From assembly GCA_025449775.1 (NCBI GenBank), contig JANWIS010000022.1, positions 1-7,697 of the forward strand: 7,697 nucleotides of DNA, read 5' to 3'. Below the pieces are notes generated by a model that was not told the DNA's origin, made no database searches, and saw only the letters and a program-made list of their open reading frames with translations. This document shows positions 1-6,990 of the stretch, in pieces (position 1 is the first letter of the stretch; the number at the start of each line of letters is the position of its first letter). The translations under genes and the position numbers were made by a program. The stretch comes from Ignavibacteriaceae bacterium. GTDB lineage: Bacteria; Bacteroidota; Ignavibacteria; Ignavibacteriales; Ignavibacteriaceae.

Positions 1-1
1 G

Positions 2-793
2 GAGAATAATATTCATCCTGAAGGTTTACCCGGTTTGCTGTTCGACGAATTGAATTATTTCTATGTTCAGGCAGAAGATATTTCCGGTGCAAAATCCAAG
101 TTCATCAGACTGCCAGGTGATGATCCTGATGATCATTGGTTTGTTAAAAAACCTGTCGGTAGTCTGCTGGTAATTGATGACTATTCCACAGCAGATAATT
201 CAGCAGGTTTTTATTCTGCAATGTTAGATAGTCTTGGTCTTACCGGAAGTTATGATGTATATGATGTAATTAACCAGGAACCGCCCTACAAGAATGTTAC
301 TTTCCTTGAAACAATAAAATTATTTGATTATTTATTCTGGTATACTGATAATAATCCTTCAATTGATCTTGCATCATTTTCTACACAGAAATATTTAACT
401 CAAGGCGGTAAGATTGCATACTCGATGCAATTTCCTCAAACAGTTGATCCACTTGAACTTCAAAGTTTTATCCCGATAATTTCCGATAGCATTGATGCAC
501 GGGTTTCTATGCTTCCGGGAACTATCATTGCATCTGATCTGACAGATCCGACATATCCTAATCTTCAATTATCAGGAAATGTTTTTCGAGTAAAATCATT
601 TTACCTGAATACTTTGGCTGCTAATCCAATTTATTATTATCCGAATGGCGAGTTAGATGGCTATGCCGGATTCACGAATGTGGAATTAACTGAATTCTTT
701 ATTGCTTTACCTTTGGATAAATGTAATGCTACTGGAAATGTTAAACCGCTTCTTCAGAAAATTTTCTTCGATCTGTTTGGGATAATTCCATGA
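2..793 (+). CDS. C-terminal part of a secreted/surface protein with a GATase1-like (ThuA-like) domain, 5' end cut by window
   Basis: The frame is open from base 2 with no stop upstream, so the gene begins before the window and the TTG at 35 is not a credible start. The 263 visible residues begin with what looks like the end of an Ig/Fn3-like beta domain (YFYVQAEDISGAKSKFIRLP, fragment residues about 19-38). A Rossmann-like unit follows: a strand ending in an acidic turn (SLLVIDDYS, about 54-62), then FYSAMLDSLG, then YDVYDV, then LFDYLFWYTDN, then KYLTQGGKIAYS (about 130-141). This order matches the class-I glutamine-amidotransferase-like fold found in many secreted FCB proteins. I see no catalytic Cys-His-Glu arrangement, so enzymatic activity is doubtful and a structural or binding role is more likely. 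The C-terminus (FFDLFGIIP) has no T9SS sorting domain. The stop overlaps the next start by 4 bases (ATGA), suggesting translational coupling. The fold is inferred and the function is unknown. Confidence 0.75.
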   Translation, partial: ENNIHPEGLPGLLFDELNYFYVQAEDISGAKSKFIRLPGDDPDDHWFVKKPVGSLLVIDDYSTADNSAGFYSAMLDSLGLTGSYDVYDVINQEPPYKNVTFLETIKLFDYLFWYTDNNPSIDLASFSTQKYLTQGGKIAYSMQFPQTVDPLELQSFIPIISDSIDARVSMLPGTIIASDLTDPTYPNLQLSGNVFRVKSFYLNTLAANPIYYYPNGELDGYAGFTNVELTEFFIALPLDKCNATGNVKPLLQKIFFDLFGIIP

Positions 794-3591
794 AGAAAAT
801 ATTAATCACAATTTTTTTCTTTAGCTGCTCATTACTTGCTCAACAGGTTGGTAACCTTGCAGGCAATGTTGTAGATGCAGCAACAGGTGAACCATTACCT
901 GGTGTGAACGTAATTCTTAAAGGAACTTATTATGGTGCTGCAACTGATTTGAATGGCAATTTCCAGATTTCAAACATATCAGCTGGTAGTTATAATGTTG
1001 ATGTCTCTCTTATTGGTTATAAAACATTTCAGTATACGGGGATAAAGATTGATGATGGAAAAACAACAAAATTAAATGTGAAGCTTGAAGAGACAGTATT
1101 AACTCTTGAACAGGATGTTGTTGTAATTGGTGAAAAACCTCTGATGGATGTTGAAGAAACACAAAGCCGCAGAAATATTTCAAAGGAAGAGATAGATAAA
1201 TTAATTGTTGAGAACGTTCAAAACATTGTTGGTCAGCAATCAGGTGTGGTTGTTAATAATTCCAATGAAATTCACATACGTGGCGGAAGAACTTATGAAA
1301 ATGCATTTCTGCTTGATGGAGTTTCTGTTCAAGATCCGATTGCAGGAACAGGATATGGATTGCAGTTGAGTGCTTCATCAATCGAAGAAGTGGATGTAAT
1401 AACCGGTGGATTCAACGCTGAATACGGACAGGCAACTTCAGGTATTGTAAATGTGAAGACAAGAGAAGGCGGTGAAAAATACAGCGGTTCAGTTACTTAC
1501 AAACGAGATAATTTTGGAAACAAAGAATCTGAACATGTTTTTAACATTGATGTGCTTGAAGCAACTTTCGGCGGACCGGAGCCATTAACATCATTTTTAT
1601 TACCTGCGATTGGATTAGATATTCCCGGTCATCTTACTTTTTTTTCTAACTTTTATTCGGGGATAAGCGACGGCGTAACTCAGGGTTATTACAAATCAAC
1701 TGCTGAGCAATTATATTCATCAACATTTCAAGGAACACGATTTGCGCCACGTGAAGAGAACAGCTGGTTCTGGCTTTTAAAGTTTACTTATCTCTATTCT
1801 CCTACTCTTAAGTTCAATTACTCATTCAACCAGTCAGTGAACATTAATCAGAATTCACAATCGCTTCAATCAAACCTTGAATATGTTGAACCTTCACCCG
1901 GTTATCAATTTACATTTCAAAATATTCTTGATCAGGCAAACACATTTACACATGACAACATCTATCATAATTTAGGAGTTACTCATACATTAAATTCAAG
2001 AACTTATTATGAAGCAAAAGTGAATTACTTCTTCACAAACTTACGCGGTGATGCAAACGGCAGTTATTATAATCTTTATAATGAACCAAAAGACATCGTA
2101 AACTTTCCGATTCAATATTACAACGAAGAAGGTGATACAGTTGGTGTAATTCCCGGTGATGGGTTTTGGGATGTTGGAAATCCTTTTACATGGCACGATC
2201 ACTTTCTTGAAGAATTTTCTTTCAGAGGAGATCTTACAAGCTTCTTCGATGAAATGAATAAGTTCAAAGCTGGTTTCAATATGCAATTCCAGGAAATGCA
2301 GGTCGTTGATATTTATAAACCATGGATTGGTGAACTCGGATTGAACAACGACATTTACCAGGTTTATCCGGCACTGGGTTCATTCTATGCTCAGGATAAT
2401 ATTAATTTTGGTGGAATGATATTGAACTTTGGGTTACGTCTCGATTACTGGTTCCCGGGAAAATATGTGGATGATGCAGTTCAAGATACAAACGTTATTA
2501 CTATCCCTGATGAAATTAGAGACAGCTATTATGAAGATACATTCGGTTGGTTTAATGACAGACGATTTAAAGCAAGGCTGAGTCCAAGATTAGGAATTTC
2601 ACATCCGGTTTCCGATTATCAGACACTGTTTTTTTCGTACGGACATTTCAGCAAATGGCCAAAGCCGCAGTTTGTTTATGCAAAAATAAATCCTACGAGC
2701 GCACAATCTTCATTTCAAAAATTTGGAAACCCAAATCTCGATCCTGAAACTACTGTTGCGTACGAGTTAGGTCTTAAAACACAGTTCACGCCTGATGATG
2801 TTCTTACAATCACAGCTTATTACAAAGATATTTTTGACTATGTGAGTACACGAAGTGCAAAGATTACTTCAGCCAGATTTGCTGCAGAAAGTTTTATCAC
2901 TTATGTAAATACAGATTATGCACGTTCAAGAGGATTAGAAGTAGAATTCAGAAAAAGGATTGGAAGATGGTTCAACGGACAGGCTTCATTTTCTTATGCA
3001 ATTGTAACCGGAAAAAGTTCTTCAGCGGAAGAAGGAGTATTAATTGCACGCGGTGATCTGGAAGAATCCATCCGTGAAGAATATTTGTCATGGGACAGAC
3101 CAATTACAACTTCGCTTTCTCTGAATTTTTATGCACCACAAGGCAGTTTTGGTTTTGGAGAAACAATAATAGATGATTGGAATATTTATTTACGCGGCTT
3201 CTTTCAATCGGGGAAAAGATACACTCCAGCTGAGTTTACTGGTTCGATTGACGAACAGGGAAGGGAAGAATATGAATATGTTATTGGTGAGCGTTACACT
3301 GAAATAGGCGATGACTGGTTTTATATAGATCTGAATTTTGAAAAATATTTTGAATTAAGTTCGTTAAGGCTTTCATTTTTTATAGAAGTAAACAATCTTC
3401 TTGACAATGAAAACTCAACAATCATTAATCCAGTTACCGGAAATGCTTATGAATATGGAGACGATGTACCAAGCAGTTGGAATGATCCACGATACCCGGA
3501 TTTACAGGCACCGATTACTCCGTATCCGTTAAATCCAGCAAGATACCTGACTAAAAGAAATATAAAGTTTGGAGTTTCAATAATCTTCTAA
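790..3591 (+). CDS. TonB-dependent outer-membrane receptor with N-terminal carboxypeptidase-D-like domain
   Basis: This 933-residue protein is a TonB-dependent active transporter of the outer membrane; its substrate is unknown. A signal peptide covers residues 1-17 (MKKILITIFFFSCSLLA, probable cut before QQ). A CarboxypepD_reg-like beta-sandwich follows (about 21-100), with GNVVDAATGEPLPGVNVILK, ATDLNGNFQISNI and GSYNVDVSLIGYK. A segment resembling the usual pre-plug stretch (LEQDVVVIGEKP, 106-117) is a possible TonB-box region. The plug domain (about 120-225) contains IHIRGGRTYENAFLLDGVSV and EVDVITGGFNAEYGQATSG. The rest is a beta-barrel with typical receptor signatures: FGNPNLDPETTVAYELGLK (645-663), ARSRGLEVEF (711-720), VNNLLDNEN (867-875) and a terminal Phe in FGVSIIF. 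Length and domain order are normal and complete. The only cysteine is in the signal peptide. No SusD homologue follows; a PorV-like barrel does, with a 1-base overlap. The start is fixed by the signal peptide and the ATGA overlap with the upstream gene. Confidence 0.95.
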   Translation: MKKILITIFFFSCSLLAQQVGNLAGNVVDAATGEPLPGVNVILKGTYYGAATDLNGNFQISNISAGSYNVDVSLIGYKTFQYTGIKIDDGKTTKLNVKLEETVLTLEQDVVVIGEKPLMDVEETQSRRNISKEEIDKLIVENVQNIVGQQSGVVVNNSNEIHIRGGRTYENAFLLDGVSVQDPIAGTGYGLQLSASSIEEVDVITGGFNAEYGQATSGIVNVKTREGGEKYSGSVTYKRDNFGNKESEHVFNIDVLEATFGGPEPLTSFLLPAIGLDIPGHLTFFSNFYSGISDGVTQGYYKSTAEQLYSSTFQGTRFAPREENSWFWLLKFTYLYSPTLKFNYSFNQSVNINQNSQSLQSNLEYVEPSPGYQFTFQNILDQANTFTHDNIYHNLGVTHTLNSRTYYEAKVNYFFTNLRGDANGSYYNLYNEPKDIVNFPIQYYNEEGDTVGVIPGDGFWDVGNPFTWHDHFLEEFSFRGDLTSFFDEMNKFKAGFNMQFQEMQVVDIYKPWIGELGLNNDIYQVYPALGSFYAQDNINFGGMILNFGLRLDYWFPGKYVDDAVQDTNVITIPDEIRDSYYEDTFGWFNDRRFKARLSPRLGISHPVSDYQTLFFSYGHFSKWPKPQFVYAKINPTSAQSSFQKFGNPNLDPETTVAYELGLKTQFTPDDVLTITAYYKDIFDYVSTRSAKITSARFAAESFITYVNTDYARSRGLEVEFRKRIGRWFNGQASFSYAIVTGKSSSAEEGVLIARGDLEESIREEYLSWDRPITTSLSLNFYAPQGSFGFGETIIDDWNIYLRGFFQSGKRYTPAEFTGSIDEQGREEYEYVIGERYTEIGDDWFYIDLNFEKYFELSSLRLSFFIEVNNLLDNENSTIINPVTGNAYEYGDDVPSSWNDPRYPDLQAPITPYPLNPARYLTKRNIKFGVSIIF

Positions 3592-4571
3592 TGTTGAAAA
3601 AATATTTTATCATAATAGCAGTTTTAGGATTGAGTATTAACTTGAAAGCACAACTATTTCCTGTTCTTGGTGGACAAAGAGCTGGGATCTCAACCGCTCA
3701 ATTTCTTAAAATAGGAGTCGGTGGAAGAGCAGCAGCACTTGGCGAATCATTCATTGCTATCGCAGATGATGCATCTGCACTTTACTGGAATCCGGCTGGT
3801 CTTGCACAATTCACAAAAAACCAGGTTATATTTTCTCATAACATTTGGGTAGTTGATATCAACCATGATTTTATTGGAGCTGTATATCATTTAGATTCTG
3901 ATAATACATTCGGTGCTTCTCTTACTGCAGTTACAATGGAAGATATGCCTGTTACAAATGAATTTGCACCATTTGGAACCGGAGAATATTTTGGATTTAG
4001 TGATATCGCTATATCCATTTCTTACGCTCGAAAAATGACAAGCCAATTCAGCTTTGGTGGAACAGTAAAATATATTGAGGAAACACTAGATAAATTAAAA
4101 ATGCGTGGAGTTATGATTGATCTCGGAACATATTACAGAACCGGATTAGGTTCCACAAGGTTTGCAGTTACTGTTTCAAACTTTGGTTCTGAGCTTTCAC
4201 CGGATGGAGAAGTGATATTAATCGGTGACAGGAATAAATCTGATTGGCAATCATTTGCACCGCCGACAATTTTCCGTATTGGGTTTGCCTTTGAACCTTT
4301 CGAAAATGAAGAGCATCGGGTTACTACCTCTATTCAGCTCAATCACCCAAATGATAATAGTGAAAATATTGTTCTGGGAGCAGAATATGTATGGCAAAAA
4401 TTGTTGTTTGTTAGAGGAGGATACAAATTCAATGTCGACGAACAGAATTATTCCTTTGGAATGGGATTACATGTTCCAATCAGTATAGCAGAATTCACAC
4501 TCGATTATGCGTATGCAAATTTCCAAAAGTTGGGTTCCTCTCATAGATTTTCGATAATATTAGGCTTATAA
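3591..4571 (+). CDS. PorV/PorQ-family outer-membrane beta-barrel protein
   Basis: This 326-residue protein belongs to the PorV/PorQ (UPF0164-type) family, related to FadL-like barrels. A signal peptide spans 1-20 (cut after LKA, before QLFP). The family N-terminal signature is clear: FLKIGVGGRAAALGESF (38-54) followed by ADDASALYWNPAGLA (58-72). Alternating beta strands run to a short C-terminal strand, SSHRFSIILGL. No cysteines are present. The best-known member, PorV, shuttles T9SS cargo from the translocon to the PorU attachment complex; PorQ-like and other paralogues have less certain roles. Here the gene shares one base with the receptor stop (TAATG) and lies 5 bases before a lipoprotein gene, so it is probably co-translated with an outer-membrane uptake unit. 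I infer either a receptor-associated barrel or a PorV paralogue serving the T9SS cargo two genes downstream. The family is secure, but the exact role is not. Confidence 0.9.
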   Translation: MLKKYFIIIAVLGLSINLKAQLFPVLGGQRAGISTAQFLKIGVGGRAAALGESFIAIADDASALYWNPAGLAQFTKNQVIFSHNIWVVDINHDFIGAVYHLDSDNTFGASLTAVTMEDMPVTNEFAPFGTGEYFGFSDIAISISYARKMTSQFSFGGTVKYIEETLDKLKMRGVMIDLGTYYRTGLGSTRFAVTVSNFGSELSPDGEVILIGDRNKSDWQSFAPPTIFRIGFAFEPFENEEHRVTTSIQLNHPNDNSENIVLGAEYVWQKLLFVRGGYKFNVDEQNYSFGMGLHVPISIAEFTLDYAYANFQKLGSSHRFSIILGL

Positions 4572-4576
4572 TAAAT

Positions 4577-5665
4577 ATGAAAACAATCTCAAAACTTCTT
4601 TTATATACACTAGTTACAGTTTTATTATCAAGTTGTACCGATACACTCGATTTAAATGAAGTTGACACTGGTGATGGAACCAATAACTTTGGTGGTGATA
4701 CTTTATTCGTTCAATTAAATCCTGCCTGGGAAGGTTTTAACAGACCTACTGATATAATGATTGGCAAAGAACCTTTTATTTATATTGTCGATACGGATAA
4801 TGACCGCATTGTCATGTTAAATCTTAATGGCGATATTCTGGGAGCAAAGACAATTAAAAAACCAGTTGCAATTGCTCAGGATTTTAGATTAAACCTTATT
4901 GTATGTGCACAGTTTGATACAATAGTCGGTGGGCAAAATCAAACATACAGTGCAGTATACAAACTGGATATGGTCTCAGTTTCACATCAAATTGAAAACG
5001 CACCTGTAACTAGGTTACTACCACGACCAGCAGATCTTAATAGACCATTAGTTGAGTACACAGGAGCCTGCGTTTTTTTCAATAATGTATTTTATATCGC
5101 AAGAAAAGGACCAAACAATAGTAGCTTTGTAGATCCTGATAATTCAATATTAATTTTTAGTCCGAAAGAATTATTCGGAACTGGTGAAGGTGATACATTA
5201 ATAGGTAGAGTACCAAATATTGATCCATTGGGACAAGGTGTGGTTTCTGCTTACGATATAAGTTCATTAAGTTCATTTGAAGGACAATCAATTGATATTT
5301 TAGTTACTTTAACCGGAGATAATAGTTTCAAAACTCAATGGTTGGAATATGTAATAACACCAGTTGACCAAAGATATCAAAGTAATTTTTTGCCGGGTTC
5401 GGGAGTTTCATTTATGATTCCAAACAGATTTGAAAGACCGGAAGGATGTACGGTTGATGAAACCGGGAATATTTATGTTGCAGATGCAGGTAAAGATAGT
5501 GTTTATAAATTTAATACGTTTGGGGATGAACTTCAATCCTTTGGTGGAATTGCCCCAAACTTATTTAACGAACCGCATGGTGTTGCTTTCTTCGATAAAA
5601 CACTTTACGTTGCGGATACCGGAAATAACAGAATATTAAGATTTATTTTATCAACTGATCAATAA
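4577..5665 (+). CDS. NHL-repeat (six-bladed beta-propeller-like) lipoprotein
   Basis: This is a 362-residue lipoprotein. The N-terminus is a lipoprotein signal peptide with lipobox LSSC, placing the lipidated cysteine at residue 20, followed by an acidic, Gly/Asn-rich linker (about 21-42). NHL-type propeller repeats are recognisable at both ends: FNRPTDIMIG...IYIVDTDNDRIVMLN (54-82), FERPEGCTVDETGNIYVADA (285-304) and FNEPHGVAFFDKTLYVADTG (330-349), the last followed by NNRILRF. The middle (about 95-280) is more divergent but still strand-rich. Such propellers usually bind ligands or partner proteins, and some family members are hydrolases or lyases; I see no clear catalytic signature here. 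No Asp lies just after Cys20 (the next residue is Thr), so outer-membrane or surface localisation is plausible but unproven. It occupies the place a SusD-like lipoprotein would hold near a TonB receptor. The start is supported by the lipobox. The gene ends in tandem stops TAATAA, and the next gene starts 15 bases later. Confidence 0.88.
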   Translation: MKTISKLLLYTLVTVLLSSCTDTLDLNEVDTGDGTNNFGGDTLFVQLNPAWEGFNRPTDIMIGKEPFIYIVDTDNDRIVMLNLNGDILGAKTIKKPVAIAQDFRLNLIVCAQFDTIVGGQNQTYSAVYKLDMVSVSHQIENAPVTRLLPRPADLNRPLVEYTGACVFFNNVFYIARKGPNNSSFVDPDNSILIFSPKELFGTGEGDTLIGRVPNIDPLGQGVVSAYDISSLSSFEGQSIDILVTLTGDNSFKTQWLEYVITPVDQRYQSNFLPGSGVSFMIPNRFERPEGCTVDETGNIYVADAGKDSVYKFNTFGDELQSFGGIAPNLFNEPHGVAFFDKTLYVADTGNNRILRFILSTDQ

Positions 5666-5680
5666 TAACGGGTATACTTT

Positions 5681-6901
5681 ATGAAGAAATTAATTTTACT
5701 GATTTTAATACTTTCCAGTGTAATTCCAAATGCACTCTCCCAGCACAGAATAAAATTTTTAACTTACAATATTCTTAACTATCCGAACTTCGCTACTGAA
5801 AAAAATCCGAAGCTTCAATTAATAATGAACGACGCTAAACCTGATATAGTTGCAGTCCAGGAGATTCAATCACAAAGTGCAGTTAATTTATTTTTAACTG
5901 CAGTGCTTGGACCGTCATTTCAGGCATCAGCTTTTTTTGATGGACCCGATACCGATAATGCACTTTATTATAAAGATTCAATCTTTACCTTACTGACCTC
6001 AGAAATTATTCCTAATACACCGCGTTATATAACGAAGTATGTGCTTCGCCATAATTTTTCGTTGAATATATTGATAGTTTATGTTGCTCATTTCAAGGCT
6101 GGTGATACCCCGGCTGACGAAACAACAAGAGGTGAAGAAGCAGCAAGATTAAGACTTTATACAGATCAACTTTCTGGCGGAACGAATTATTTAGTTTGTG
6201 GTGATTTTAATCTTTATACATCAGCAGAACCTTGTTATGAGAGATTGCTTGACCAAACTACTTCAGGTTACTTTTTAGATCCATTGGATCAGCCAGGTTC
6301 TTGGCATAACAATTCATCATTTTCTTCAATACACACACAATCAACAAGAACATTTCAACTGCCGGATGGCGGCGCAAGTGGAGGAATGGATGATAGATTT
6401 GATTTTATACTTGTCTCACAGGCAATGATGAATTTTGGCGGGGTTGATTATGTACCATCAACCTATTGGGGATATGGAAATGATGGAACCCATTTCAATA
6501 AGCAGCTTGTGGATCCTCCATATCCAATCAGCCAGGAAATTGCTTTTGCTTTACACGATGTTTCTGACCATCTGCCTATTGTTGCTGAATTTGATTTTGG
6601 AGTTATTAACGGTGTAGAAGAAATTGATCCTTCAGAGTTATCATTCAAATTATATCAAAATTATCCTAATCCTTTCAACCCTTCAACTGTAATAAAATTT
6701 GAAGTGCCATACACATTTCCAATTAGACTAATCCTATATGATATACTTGGCAGGGAAGTTAAAACTCTTTTTGAAGGTGATGCAGTTGCCGGAAGTAATG
6801 AAGTAGAGCTGAATGCAGAACATCTTCCAGCTGGAGTATATTTTTATCATCTTTTTGCAGAGAATTATAGTGCAGCTAAAAAGTTGGTATTACTGAAATA
6901 A
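5681..6901 (+). CDS. Secreted endonuclease/exonuclease/phosphatase-family protein with C-terminal T9SS type A sorting domain
   Basis: This 406-residue protein is a metal-dependent phosphoesterase of the EEP superfamily (DNase I / exonuclease III / sphingomyelinase fold), exported to the cell surface or medium. A signal peptide covers 1-20 (cut before QHRIKF). The EEP domain (about 22-306) keeps the expected active-site series: FLTYNIL with Asn30, AVQEIQ with Glu61, AHFKAG with His137, GDFN with Asp175 and Asn177, DRFDFIL with Asp241, and SDHLP with Asp296-His297. The enzyme is therefore probably active. The final ~85 residues form a T9SS type A sorting domain: LYQNYPNPFNPST (324-336), then YDILGREV, LPAGVYFYH and the terminal KKLVLLK. 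In this system the domain is normally removed on export, with the protein released or surface-attached. The substrate (nucleic acid, phospholipid or other phosphodiester) cannot be decided from sequence. It is the last gene of the run, and no clear terminator follows. Confidence 0.93.
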   Translation: MKKLILLILILSSVIPNALSQHRIKFLTYNILNYPNFATEKNPKLQLIMNDAKPDIVAVQEIQSQSAVNLFLTAVLGPSFQASAFFDGPDTDNALYYKDSIFTLLTSEIIPNTPRYITKYVLRHNFSLNILIVYVAHFKAGDTPADETTRGEEAARLRLYTDQLSGGTNYLVCGDFNLYTSAEPCYERLLDQTTSGYFLDPLDQPGSWHNNSSFSSIHTQSTRTFQLPDGGASGGMDDRFDFILVSQAMMNFGGVDYVPSTYWGYGNDGTHFNKQLVDPPYPISQEIAFALHDVSDHLPIVAEFDFGVINGVEEIDPSELSFKLYQNYPNPFNPSTVIKFEVPYTFPIRLILYDILGREVKTLFEGDAVAGSNEVELNAEHLPAGVYFYHLFAENYSAAKKLVLLK

Positions 6902-6923
6902 ATAAAAAATCCTCTTCAAATTA

Positions 6924-6955
6924 TTTGTAAAAAAAGCTTCTTGCACATAATTTTG
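6924..6955 (+). promoter_or_regulatory. Bacteroidetes-type promoter (TTTG-N20-TAnnTTTG) for atpD
   Basis: TTTG at 6924-6927 is followed after exactly 20 bases by TAATTTTG at 6948-6955. This is a full match to the Bacteroidetes primary-sigma consensus, TTTG near -33 and TAnnTTTG near -7, with about 19-21 bases between. Transcription would start a few bases downstream, near 6960-6965, giving a leader of roughly 25-30 bases before the atpD ATG. It lies in the only real intergenic gap of the window, directly ahead of a housekeeping gene. The match is seen in the sequence; activity is inferred. Confidence 0.7.
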
Positions 6956-6980
6956 TATCTCTTTTTTACTCAAACTATTT

Positions 6981-6984
6981 AGGA
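6981..6984 (+). promoter_or_regulatory. Ribosome-binding site AGGA of atpD
   Basis: AGGA ends 6 bases before the ATG at 6991, within an AT-rich stretch (TATATA). It stands out because most other starts in the window lack a well-placed Shine-Dalgarno motif, the best alternative being a weak GGGA about 7 bases before 790. It supports the chosen atpD start. Confidence 0.6.
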
Positions 6985-6990
6985 TATATA

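Noticed and set aside
116..137. Near-tandem TGATGATCC/TGATGATCA repeat encoding an Asp-rich turn in the first gene
   Set aside because: Only two short copies occur, inside coding sequence. They are most simply explained by the codons for Asp-Asp-Pro-Asp-Asp-His, with no sign of a calcium-repeat array or mobile element.
814..831. Possible lipobox around Cys13 in the receptor signal peptide
   Set aside because: The residues before the cysteine (Phe-Phe-Ser) do not fit the lipobox, and a normal signal-peptidase site (LLA before QQ) follows. TonB receptors are integral barrels, not lipoproteins.
2041..2286. Antisense reading frame of 81 codons inside the TonB receptor gene
   Set aside because: It lies wholly within well-supported receptor coding sequence and shows no domain, signal or ribosome site.
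4225..4488. Alternative-frame reading frame of 87 codons inside the PorV/PorQ-family gene
   Set aside because: The main frame gives a continuous family-typical barrel through this region, and the alternative product has no recognisable features.
5515..5522. TACGTTTG, a match to the TAnnTTTG promoter element about 160 bases before the nuclease gene
   Set aside because: No TTTG lies 19-21 bases upstream, it sits inside the NHL lipoprotein coding sequence, and a single-element match is expected by chance.
6435..6648. Short reading frames on both strands inside the nuclease gene (6435-6617 + and 6463-6648 -)
   Set aside because: They overlap the conserved EEP active-site region in other frames and look like no protein family.
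6927..6969. Inverted repeat GTAAAAAA (6927-6934) / TTTTTTAC (6962-6969) as a terminator or operator
   Set aside because: The arms are nearly all A/T, the loop is 27 bases, and no T-run follows. In AT-rich intergenic DNA such a match is easily chance, though it does bracket the promoter.
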